From Eublepharis macularius (Eukaryota > Chordata > Lepidosauria > Squamata > Eublepharidae), in assembly GCF_028583425.1 (NCBI RefSeq), contig NC_072790.1, positions 63,140,052 to 63,204,051 of the forward strand: a stretch of DNA of 64,000 bases, written 5' to 3'. A program made the translations under genes and the position numbers. How positions within the stretch are numbered: the stretch's first letter is position 1; each line of letters opens with the position of its first letter. The notes under the pieces were generated by a model. That model made no database searches. It saw only the letters and a list, made by a program, of their open reading frames with translations, and was not told the origin of the DNA. Shown one piece after another: positions 45,981-55,900 of the stretch.

Positions 45981-47152
45981 CTGCAGAAATTGCTGACTGC
46001 ATGCTTAGCCTGATTCCTGGCATCATTTTGGTCTTCACCACCTGCCACATAGAGGAATCCATCCATCACAGTGACACACTGGTTGAAGCTTTTAGCTGGC
46101 ATTTCAGTAAGCCTCTTCCATCCATTGTCAGGATCTCTGTATAAGATGTCTCTACTAAGGGATTTCTCTGTTAAAGCTGGGCGTCCCCCAACTGTAACTA
46201 GGACTCGTAATCCTCCACGAATCCGTGTTCTTCTAGACTGCAGCGTATTCTGGTGATAAGGGAGTAAGTGATAGTTCATGGCATCCACTAGAAGTCGATG
46301 GCATTCACTATCTTCCATCATTCTTGGCACAGTTTGAACAAAGTTCACCAGGTCTTGGGCAGAGATGGTACCAAACCGAATGTTGCTCAACAGATCAGCA
46401 GCATATTTTGCTCGTTTTTGGTCAAATTCCAGCCATCTCATTGCAATCTGGAATGCAACAAGTTCAGAAGGCAACTGCAAGTCATCATCTGCAAGAAGTT
46501 CATTGATCCGGTCAAAACTAAGTTTTAAGAACTGATCGGATTCAGAAAATTCGATGAAGTTCTCTCTAATGAATTTCTGTGCTGCTTCCTTGGAGTTCTT
46601 CAGTCCATAGGTCTCGGCAATGTTGGCAATGTATGTACAATTCTCCACATTGATTTCTTGTATCAAGAAATCACAGCACATCTTCACAAGGGTATGGATC
46701 TGAAGGTAAATGGCTGTGGAAATAATGCTACCTATAGTGTACAATGAAAGTGTGAGCTTCCCGGTATAGGCATAAGCGATGACTGTAGCTAGGCCCAATG
46801 GAGACACATCGTTGAGATCCACTCGTTGAGTAGATGGATCTTTCTTTAAGATGTTATGGAAGTAATTACTACATGAAGCCATCACCACTTTGTGGACATC
46901 GAAGGACTTTGTTTTGGTTCCGATAACTAAATCACAGAGAAAGTTTTCCAGCCTCATTCTGCATAACCCGTCCAAGAGATTGGGGCTGTAGAGGGCATCG
47001 GAAACCTCTGCCGAGACACAGCTGAAGCCATTTCCTCCTTCTAAAAGGCCATTCAAGCCATTCAATTTGCTGAGGGGTCCGTCTTCCACGATGATTGTCA
47101 ACTCATTGATATCCGCCTTGTTCTTTTTGACGTTCTTCTTCTTAGGCGCCAT
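45981..47152 (-). CDS. KLHL31: KLHL31, first coding exon (BTB, BACK, first kelch blade)
   Basis: Starts at ATG (47152) with [18 protein letters not shown] and runs 390 codons plus two bases to donor CTGCAG|GTAACT. Residues about 63-168 form the BTB/POZ domain ([18 protein letters not shown]), about 172-275 the BACK domain, and 315 onward the first kelch blade ([19 protein letters not shown]). With the downstream exon the protein totals 634 residues, the length I know for KLHL31, and no break is visible. Known family role: BTB and BACK bind Cullin-3 and position the kelch propeller, making the protein a substrate adaptor of a ubiquitin ligase. The start is supported by the conserved lysine-rich N-terminus and by stops upstream. 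Confidence 0.97.
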
Positions 47153-47153
47153 G

Positions 47154-47186
47154 ACTGCAATACAATATCACAGCCAAGAGCTTGCT
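47154..47186 (-). promoter_or_regulatory. candidate splice acceptors before KLHL31 ATG
   Basis: On the minus strand, ACCTCCCCTTTCTAG ends at 47185, and TATTGCAG ends at 47155, two bases before the ATG. Either could join an upstream non-coding exon, as in mammalian KLHL31 transcripts. The first has the better pyrimidine tract. Confidence 0.4.
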
Positions 47187-48732
47187 AGAAAGGGGAGGTA
47201 AAAACCATTCACAGATGTTAACATCTCACCAAAGATTACTTTTAAGCATGACTGCAAGCAGCAAGAGAAACAGAATAAGAAGAAATACAGAACAGAGGAA
47301 ATACATAGAAGGCAATTTTACTACGGTTCTGCACCTTCTCACCGAGTAAACAGTTGGTTATATCCAGCCAGTGTCTCACATCAAATCCCTGCTCAGTTCC
47401 AGATAAGACTGAGCTAAAATGCTAGCTGGATCCCACCGAATGTCTGTCAAATGAATCTACTTCACAGGGTTGTTGTGCAAATAAAATGAAATGAGGATAT
47501 ATTGATAACCATTAAGCTTGATCCTAATCTCACTTACTTGGAATTCTTATTGGGTTCAAGGGGATTTTTAATTCCCACCAAGATCCTGTATGTTGTGCAC
47601 AGCACATCTGCACCCTGTATAAGCAGGCATAAGCTCCAAGGAAGTATGCTGCCTGTGACAAATTAAGGGTATGAGGCTGCAATCTCAAGGGTGATTTCCT
47701 GGGAGTAAGCTCCATTGAATAACATGGTACTTCTAGGTAAACCTGCTTAGGCTTGCTCCCTAATTTGCTTGACAATGGTGTATAAGTCAAAGAACACAGT
47801 ATGCAGCATTTCCAATATAGAAAGGAATGACTAGTTCCTCCTGCAGAAGAGTGGTTTCCACTGCCCCAGCCCAGCTCCTGCTAGGTGATAAGGATAGTCA
47901 AGAGCGAACAGAGGCCATGTGTGCTAGAAGCGTCAGTGTCACCACATGCCAGGCTGAGCTGTGATCCCAGGACGTCGCTTTGACAAAGTGAGGGGTCAGC
48001 TGCTCCCTTTCCTCCCCCCCCTCCCCAGCTGCATTCCTGGAGCTGCATCTGTTGAAACCTATCAAGAGTCATGTCCAAGAATAGCCATCCTCTCTGGCTT
48101 CAGAACCACTTGCCATTTTAAGACAATTCCACTTTGCATTTGTTGCTTTTAGATACAGTTCTTTTCATTCCAAGTAGGCATTTTCATTGATTTTCCCACA
48201 AAAAAGGATAATATATTTCACTGTTTACAGAATGGGAAAGGTTAAGGTCCTTTGGATAATATTCAAGTCGATGCCTTAGTTAGATAAGCTGGTTTCCCTT
48301 CGGCGAATATAACGGGCTTTAAATATAATGTTATACATTTAAACCTCTCCATATATTCTTATTTATTTTATTTAGATATTTATACCCCATTTTTTCTCCC
48401 CAATGGGAAACTGTTGCTTTCTAATTATAATATCAATTTTATAAATACTTTCAAGTGTCTCTATTTTTCCAGTCACACTTCTGTTCAACAAAATACCCTA
48501 AAGTGGAAAGTAGCAGCCAATGCCGAATGAACAGTCAAGAGTCAGATTTTTAAAATAAATATTACATGAAGTTAATCCACAGAAAGATACATGTGGAAAT
48601 ATAGCTGGTCATGCTGAGTTTTAATGCCCGGAGGAAATTCATGTCAAAAGACATTTCAGTGCTCATAGAACCCCTTCCCTAGGAACACTGACAGAGAGAC
48701 ACCCAATAAGAACACGAGTAGAATTGCCTTAC
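47187..48732. other. upstream KLHL31 sequence; MITE-like scrap 47666-47760
   Basis: GGCTGCAATCTCAAGG...CCTGCTTAGGCTTGCTCCC resembles a diverged GCAATCC-type palindromic repeat. 48352-48410 has a LINE-tail-like TTTATACCCCATTTTTTCTCCCC. No coding sequence is seen. Confidence 0.45.
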
Positions 48733-48950
48733 CCTTCTCAGGAAACAGTCTTCCCCGGACCGCTCAGCACAATATCTATGAGAATATCTCTTGAAAAGAA
48801 TGAGAACAGACAGAGGGGGGGAAATGGTTCAGAATTCACCTGAGAAGTCCTAGCAATAGCAGTTTCTAATGTGACCCTGCTGCCACTGTAGATAAAAGAG
48901 TCTGGAGTCTGCGCTCTGGAGAATTTTAAAATAATCCCTCCTCCCATCTC
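48733..48950 (-). promoter_or_regulatory. candidate KLHL31 non-coding first exon and core promoter
   Basis: On the minus strand TCCTGAGAAGG|GTAAGG is a strong donor at 48732, and CTTCTCAG|GTGAATT near 48836 is a second. Upstream, ATTATTTTAAAATTC (48923-48937) resembles a MEF2-type A/T element, which would suit a muscle gene. All of this is inference from motifs; no transcript evidence is available. Confidence 0.3.
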
Positions 48951-49724
48951 TCCCTGCTACTCAGAACGGTTTATGTTTCCTGTGCCTGCTTAGCTTTTAA
49001 TCTCAAGTAAACCTAACTGGACCTCAGCAGAAAAATAAAACGGGGCAAATATCGAGAAATTTCCGCAGCTGTTGAATAGAAGCTTGTAATATATGGATAC
49101 CCAGCATAATAGCAGCACAGAATCTGATCAAACCATTTAAAAGGCCCAAATATTAAAATATTAAAACTATAGGTGGAAGATATGCATTAAATACATTAGT
49201 AAAATGCAGCATCAAAACTGTACATGAAACATATGCTAAACAGAGATGGCAGTTCTTTAAATCAACCCTTTGGAATAAAAATTTCTAGATTATTTATGGA
49301 GCCTGTGATGAACTCACAAGCAGATATGGGGTGGAACCAGGAGTTAAGGCCAGTAGTGTGGACTGTGGAGTGGGGCTTAGTGGTTTTCTCCGGAGTGGAA
49401 GCCAATTTTCTATTCATCCACAGTGTATTGCTTTAAAAAGAGGATACAGGGAAAACAGCCTTGGGTTTTTTGGCAACTGGCCCCAAAGTATAGAAAGCTG
49501 GCCAGGTTCTCAGTGTGGGTGAGGCAACATTATATTAATGGGTCCAGCATGTTCTGGACAGATGCCTTTTTGTTCTGAAAAGTTACTGCTTTTATAAGCA
49601 TAGTATCTGCAGGGGAAGGAAGTATTTTGTGTTCCATGTTTCTTAGACATGATTGTCTCAGCAGCGGGTTTTGTGGGGAGAGGCAGGTACAAGGAGAAGG
49701 CGACAAAAACCATTTCTGCAGATT
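48951..49724. other. no gene recognised
   Basis: No supported feature. Confidence 0.6.
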
Positions 49725-49797
49725 CCCATAGTTTATAGTTTATAGTTTATTATATAAACTATATTCCCATAGTTTATAGTTTATATTCTATAAACAG
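49725..49797. repeat. A/T-rich local repeat (GTTTATA units)
   Basis: GATTCCCATAGTTTATAGTTTA and ATTCCCATAGTTTATAGTTTA are about 45 bp apart, with inverted TATAAACTAT between them. Confidence 0.85.
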
Positions 49798-49827
49798 ATT
49801 CCCTGTTTATAGAAAACTTCAATGCAA

Positions 49828-50001
49828 ATAGGCTGTGGCTTAGTTGGAAGAGAATCTAGTCTGCATGCTAGAAAATCCCAGTCCCTGGTGCCTCCAGTTA
49901 AAAGGATTGGGTAGTAACAGATGTGAAAGATCTCTTACTATGACCCTGGAGAGCTGCAGCCAGTAAGAGAACACAATACTTGCCTTCATAATGCAATGGG
50001 C
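49828..50001 (+). mobile_element. tRNA-derived SINE
   Basis: GGCTGTGGCTTAGTTGGAAG (A-box region), GTCCCTGGTGCCTCCAGTTAAAAGG, AGATGTGAAAGATCTC and ACCCTGGAGAGCTGCAGCC. Same family as 40411 and 12802. Confidence 0.7.
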
Positions 50002-50572
50002 AGAGAGGAATATTTATTGCATGTATTACAATGGAAACAGTCTAGTTCCCTTTTGATATTTGTGGTGTTTGGCTTAGTCTCATGGGGTGGATCTGCTGCT
50101 TAGTTACTTCTATTTATTAGCTAGAAGTGTAAACTGCATGAGCTGCCTTATCTCAAAACCAGTTGCTCTCATCCTGTATCTTCTTGTTAATGAGTAGATG
50201 TTGCTTTGAACACACCTGTCTCTATTTGAGTCTGAGATCAGAAACCTGAGTAAGTACCCTAATCATAGAATCATAGGATTGGAAGGACCCTCCAGGGTCA
50301 TCTAGCCCAACCCTCTGCACAATGCAATTCACAACTACCTCCCCCGCACACCTCCAGTGACCTCTGCTCCATGCCCAGAAGATAGCAAAACACTGTCAGG
50401 ATCCCTAGCCAAACTGGCCTGGGAAAAATTGCTAACTGACCCAAAAGTGGCGATCAGTATTACCCTGAACGTGTAAGAGGGGCCACAAGAACTAAGCACT
50501 GATGTAACCCTTCCTACCCTCTCTCTCATGATCTGCCTAGGTTCCCAGAATCAGCATTGCTGTTAGACGATC

Positions 50573-50580
50573 ATCTAGCC
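50573..50580. repeat. 8-bp target-site duplication of nested hAT element
   Basis: ATCTAGCC, repeated exactly at 51142-51149. Confidence 0.9.
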
Positions 50581-51141
50581 CAGGGGTGGAGAAACTTTTT
50601 CCCGCCGAGAGCCAATTTTATGTGGTCCCGTGTGGGGAGGGTCCTTTCTCTTGCATGCGTGATGGCTCTCCTGGAAATGACGCCATCACGCAGCGTGTGT
50701 GATGATGTCACTTCCGGGAGCGACGTCACATGCACAGGCAAAAGGGCACTTGTGTCCCCTTTTTCCCTGCCACCACCACTGTGGTCTGCTTGTGGTGGTG
50801 GCGGGGGCGGCGGCAGCAGCAACTCTGTCGCCACCGCCACTTGCTCTCGCCATGGCAGCACAGGCTGCTTTCACCAGCACTGTGGGTCGCTCGTGGCGGT
50901 GGCAGTGGGCGGCACTGGCAACAGTAGGTGGCTGTGGCAGCAAGAGTGTCCTGCTTTCACTGTTGTCACCGCTGCCTGCTCTCATGGTGTGGGAGCACCC
51001 CCCGCCAAGTAGGTAAGTGTGAGTGGGGGGAAGGGTGAGATCGGGGGGGGGGTCGCCTACAGCTCCGCTGCTCTCTGTGGGCCAGTCCAAATGACTTTGT
51101 GGGCCATATACGGCCTGTGGGCTGGACATTCCCCACCCCTG
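50581..51141. mobile_element. hAT-like non-autonomous element inside CR1
   Basis: Begins CAGGGGTGGAGAAAC and ends TCCCCACCCCTG, imperfect inverted ends. Exact 8-bp duplications ATCTAGCC flank it. The 561-bp interior is GC-rich, with GGTGG-type runs and long but meaningless open frames on both strands. No transposase is present. Confidence 0.88.
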
Positions 51142-51944
51142 ATCTAGCCTCTGCTTAAAAACCTCCAAATAAAGAGAGCCCAACACCTCCCAAGGAAGGT
51201 CGAATCCACATTCACCCATTACCCGCATGTTTATCGGATATCTTCCGTTTGCTTCCAATCCGTGATTTTTTCCTCTTTGTTCACATTCCTGCTTCCAATC
51301 CGTCTTTCTCGCGCGTCCCTCTGGTCACACGGCTGCTCAAAAACCGCTTTTTTGGGCGGGACCTTTTTTCCCGCCCATTTTTTAAAATTTTTTTGAGCGC
51401 ACTTTTCCGTTATTTTGATCTTGCCTTATAAAGAAACATCATTGAAGATAATGATGCCTCTCTTTCCCCCCACTGACAGCACTGATAGCTCTCTCCCGTT
51501 TCTTTTTGGGGAATTTGGAAGCATGTGGGAAGCTTTCGTGGGCATTTCCTACGCAGGACAGTTCAGTGCCTGAATTTTACTGAAGTTTCACTTCCTTGGA
51601 GTGTCATTATTTCAATATTTCATAATTTCGATATTACAGTAATATAAAATAAAAAAAATAAAAAAAACAGTTAAAAAGGAAGTTTCGCGAGTCCGTTCTG
51701 AGGATGGATTCACCCCAAAATGATTTTTCAAACTACCAGATTTGATTCAGAAACAGCATAATCAATAAATCCAATGCTATGAAGTCAAAAACAGTCTTTT
51801 GCAGACTACGGAGCACTTGCAAGTTGAATCAGCCAATAGGAACTCTTGGAACGGCCGGAGAGACAGGAAGGGGGGTGGTTTTTAAAAAAACCACGTAAAT
51901 TGTGCATTGGCCCGTTCACGGCCACCGTGAAACTCCTGTTGAAA

Positions 51945-51949
51945 ACCTG
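51945..51949. repeat. 5-bp target-site duplication of LTR element (left)
   Basis: ACCTG, repeated at 59936-59940. The undisturbed paralogous site at 8632-8636 has a single inverted copy (CAGGT). Confidence 0.9.
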
Positions 51950-52951
51950 TGTCAGGTCCTGTGGCGCCCCCTGGCGGGATTGGTGGCGGCGCGGGGGGGG
52001 CTCCTTCGGCGGGTCCGTCCTGCAAGCGTCGGGGCGCCAAGGCTAGGCCCAGGGCCGGAGGGTCCTTCCCAGGTGGTCTCAGAAATGGGCGGCCCTTGTC
52101 TGCTCTGGGGATCCAGGCAGCACGTGGCTCCACCCAGCCGACTGCGCCTTAGCGTCAGGGCAGCCGGCTTCCTTCTCCTCCTCGACCATCCTGAGGAGCC
52201 TTCCTAAATACCCTTTCCCCCTCTAGCTCCACCCCCTATCCCAAGCGCTCCCACCCAGGGCCATTCCTACCACCTGGGCCAGGTGTGGCCACGCCCGCCG
52301 GCCCCACCCGGCCCCAGCCCATTGGTGGGCTCCGTGAGGGTTTCCCGCCCCCTTCCCTCGGCTGCCCTCTCCCTCCCTGATGGACAGCTGGCGGGGCCTT
52401 TCCCGGCCCGGCATGGCCGGGCCCGCCTCTGTCCCGGCGTTCCGCTGGGCGCCGTCGGCTCCCTCCCTCTCCCCGCTCCATTGGGGTGGGAGCGTGCTCT
52501 GGCCGGCCGAGAGCGCCTGCGTCAGCGCTCGCCTGCTCGGCCCGGCCGGGCGCAACCCGCCTCCGGCCTTTTCCCCGCGCCGGCTTGCAGGCCGCCGCCG
52601 GAGTCGCCGCGGCGCCGCGGGGGCCGTTGGCGGCCGGACCGAGGGGCCCGCGAGCAGCGCGGCGGCGGGCGGTGCCTCGGGAGGGCGAGGGCCGCTCCGT
52701 TCGCCGCCCCGCCGGGCCCCCGAGGCCGGCGGCGCCCGACCCGGAGCTCCGGTCTGCGGCGCGGCGGCGGCGGCGGCGGTCGGCGCCTCGGGCGAGTGCG
52801 AACCCCACCACCCGCCGCCCCCCGGAGTCTCCTCGGCTGCCCCCTCCCCGCGCCCTCCTCGACCCCCCGGTAGGTGGCCGGGCGTGGAAGTGGCTGCCGC
52901 GGGGGGGTGGGGGTCTGCGGAGTCCGAGGCCCCCGAGCCGGGTCTCGGACA
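51950..52951 (-). repeat. 3' LTR
   Basis: About 1.0 kb, very GC-rich. It is bounded on the minus strand by TGTCCGAGAC and CCTGACA and preceded by the polypurine tract. A TATTTAGG motif about 255 bp from its 3' edge could be TATA-like, and CCAAT motifs lie farther upstream. It faces KLHL31, 4.8 kb from the KLHL31 ATG, on the same strand. Confidence 0.92.
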
Positions 52952-55900
52952 CACCCCCCCCTTTTCAGGACGTCGGGCTGGCCCTCGTCGGTGAACATTC
53001 GGGACAGGAAGTCGGCGTTGGCGTGCAGCTTCCCTGGACGGTGCCGGATCGAAAAGCTGAAAGGGAGGAGGGACAGGTACCATCGTAAGACCCTGGCGTT
53101 GTGGTCCTTCAGCCGGGACATCCAGACAAGGGGCGCGTGGTCCGTCACTAGGGTGAAGGGGTTGTTAACAAGGTAATACTGCAAGGCCCCAATGGCCCAC
53201 TTAACGGCGAGGGCTTCCTTCTCGATGACAGCGTAGTTGCGCTCGGCTGGCTGGAGTTTGCGGCTGATGAACAGGACCGGATGCTCCTGTCCGTCCCACT
53301 CTTGTGACAGGACCGCCCCCAGTCCGGCGTCCGAGGCATCCGTTTGGAGGACGAAGGGTCTGTCAAAGTCGGGATTGCGGAGCACCGGGGACCCAGACAA
53401 GGCTGTCTTGAGATCTGCGAAAGCTTCTTGCCTCTTCGGGGTCCACTGGATCTGGTTGGGCTGGTCCTTCCGGAGGCAGTCTGTCAGGGGGCTGGCTCGG
53501 CTGGCGTACCCGGCGCTGAACTTGCTGTAATAGCCCACCAGCCCCAGGAACCCCCGCAACTGCTTCTTGGTCCTTGGCGGCGGGCAGGCTTCCAGTGTGG
53601 CCACCTTGTCTGGGAGGGGCCGCAGTTGCCCTCGGCCAACCATGAAGCCGAGGTACTTCAGTTCCTGGAAACCCAGGCGGCTCTTGGCGGGGTTGGCCCT
53701 TAACCCCGCGCCTCGGAGGGCCTGCAGCACCTGCCGGAGGTGGCGAAGGTGTGACGTCCAGTCGGGGCTGTAGACGAGGATGTCGTCTATGTACGCCGTA
53801 GCGAACCCCTGGCACTGCGCGAGGGCCCGGTCGACCAGCCGTTGGAACGTTGCGGCTGCTCCGTGCAGACCAAAGGGCATGACGCGGAACTCGAACATCC
53901 CTTGCGGCGTGGCGAAGGCCGTCTTCTCCTGGTCCCCGGGGGCCATCGGGACTTGCCAGTACCCCTTGGTCAAGTCCAGAGCCGAGAGATAGCGGGCGGC
54001 TCCCAGCTGGTCAATGAGCACGTCGGCCCGGGGCATTGGGTACGCGTCAAACTTCGCGACTTTGTTCACCTCCCGATAGTCTACGCAAAAGCGTACGGAG
54101 CCGTCCGGCTTTGGGACCAGCACGATGGGGCTTCGCCACTCGCTGTGGGACGGCTGGATCACCCCTAGCCTCAGCATCTCCTTCACCTCTTGGTCCACGA
54201 CTTCCCACTGTTTCCGGGGCAGGGGCCTCCAAGTTGTCCGCGCTACCTGGCCCGGGGCGGTGGGGATGGCGTGTTCGATCAGCCCCGTGCGTCCCGGCCG
54301 AGTGGAGAAGCAGCCGGGCTGACTAGCCAGCAGGTCGCGCAGCTGCTGACGCTGTTGGGGTTCCAGAGCTTCATCGAGCCGAGGCGTGGTCTCTTCCGGC
54401 CTACGATCGGTCCAGGGGAGGTCGCCGGCGGGTGGGTCGAAGGGGTCATCGGCCAGCTGGCATTCTCTCTGCGGGCGGTCCCGCCATTCCTTCAGGTCAT
54501 TGACGTGCAGGCGTTTGACCTGGCGGGGGGTCGGGCCACACTGGACCTCATAGGACTGGGGCCCAAGCGTCCTCTTGATGACGAAGGGGCCTTGCCACGG
54601 GTCACCTGGGTGGTGGGGCCCGAACACACGGCGACTGACTAGGACCCGGTCCCCTTCTTGGAAGGTCCTTAACCGGGTGCCCCTGTCGTATCGGGTTTTC
54701 TGCGCCACTCGGGCCCTCTCCAGGTTTTGGCCGGCCAGGGTTCGGGCTGTCTCCAGTCGCTCCCGCAAGTCCCAGACGTATTCAGAGGCGGGTTGCCCCG
54801 GCCGGGGTGATGGGGTGTCCCTCAGTCCTTCCATCACCCCCAGGATTCCCCGAGGGTTGCGCCCATACAGCAACTCGAAGGGCGTGTAACCAGTAGACGC
54901 CTGGGGGGATTCCCGGACGGCGAATAGGAGCGGGTCGACAAAGAGGTCCCATTGGGCCGGGCGGTCGTGAGCTAGTCGTCGCAGCATCTGCTTGAGGGTC
55001 TGGTTGAACCGTTCAACCAAGCCATCGGTCTGGGGGTGGTATATTGACGTAAAGATCTGCCGCACCCCCATCGTGCGGCACAGTTGGCGGGTGACGGAGG
55101 CCGTAAACGGGGTGTCGCAGTCGGTGATTAGTTCCCGAGGTATGCCCACCTGGGCAAAGAACCGCACCAGGGTCCGGGCCACCCCGGGCGCTTGCATGGT
55201 CCTGAGGGGAACCGCTTCGGGGTACCGGGTGGCATAGTCGACCAGGACAAGCAGGAACCGGCACCCCCTGGCAGTCCGGGGCAGGGGACCCACGAAGTCC
55301 ATGGCCACTCTTTCGAAGGGGACGTGGATTACCGGCAAGGGGGACAGCGGGGCCCGTGGTGGAGGACGGCTGGAGGTCCGTTGGCAGACGTCACAGGTCC
55401 GGCAATGGTCTTTCACGTCCTGGGCCACCGACGGCCAGAAGAAACGAGTTAGCACCCGGGCCAGGGTGTTGCTGGCTCCCTGATGGCCGGCCCAGCTATG
55501 GTCGTGGGCGTGGGTCAGGACCGTCGGCCGATACCTCTGAGGGACCAGGAGCTGCCGGACCTCGCTACCCCTTGTTGTCGTGACGCGGAACCACACGCCC
55601 CCGTCCTGGATGATCCGGGGGACTCGCCCCGCCCGTCTCGCATCCCTCACCACCCCTTCACTCACCGCGACCGTATCACGGAGGCCTCCGAGGGAGGGGT
55701 CATCCGCCTGGTGGGCGACGAACTCCGGGTCTGTTGCCCAATCCTGCGGCGGAGGGGCTTGTCCCGGCTGAGTGGTGTCGTCCCCGGCCGTAGCTTCCAA
55801 CGGCAAGGCCTGTTCGGGGCCTCGGGCGGCTTGGAGGTGCAGGTGGAAGCTCGGGGTGTCGCATCCCAGCAGGATGGGGTAAGGTAGGGCCGGCACCCGG

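Noticed and set aside
35195-47152. A second gene in the KLHL31 intron
   Set aside because: All intronic frames are short or fall in MITE, SINE or LINE sequence; none shows a host domain.
50557-51258. Several 95-190 codon open frames on both strands
   Set aside because: They overlap the GC-rich hAT-like element and its flanks, with low-complexity GGTGG-derived residues and no domain.
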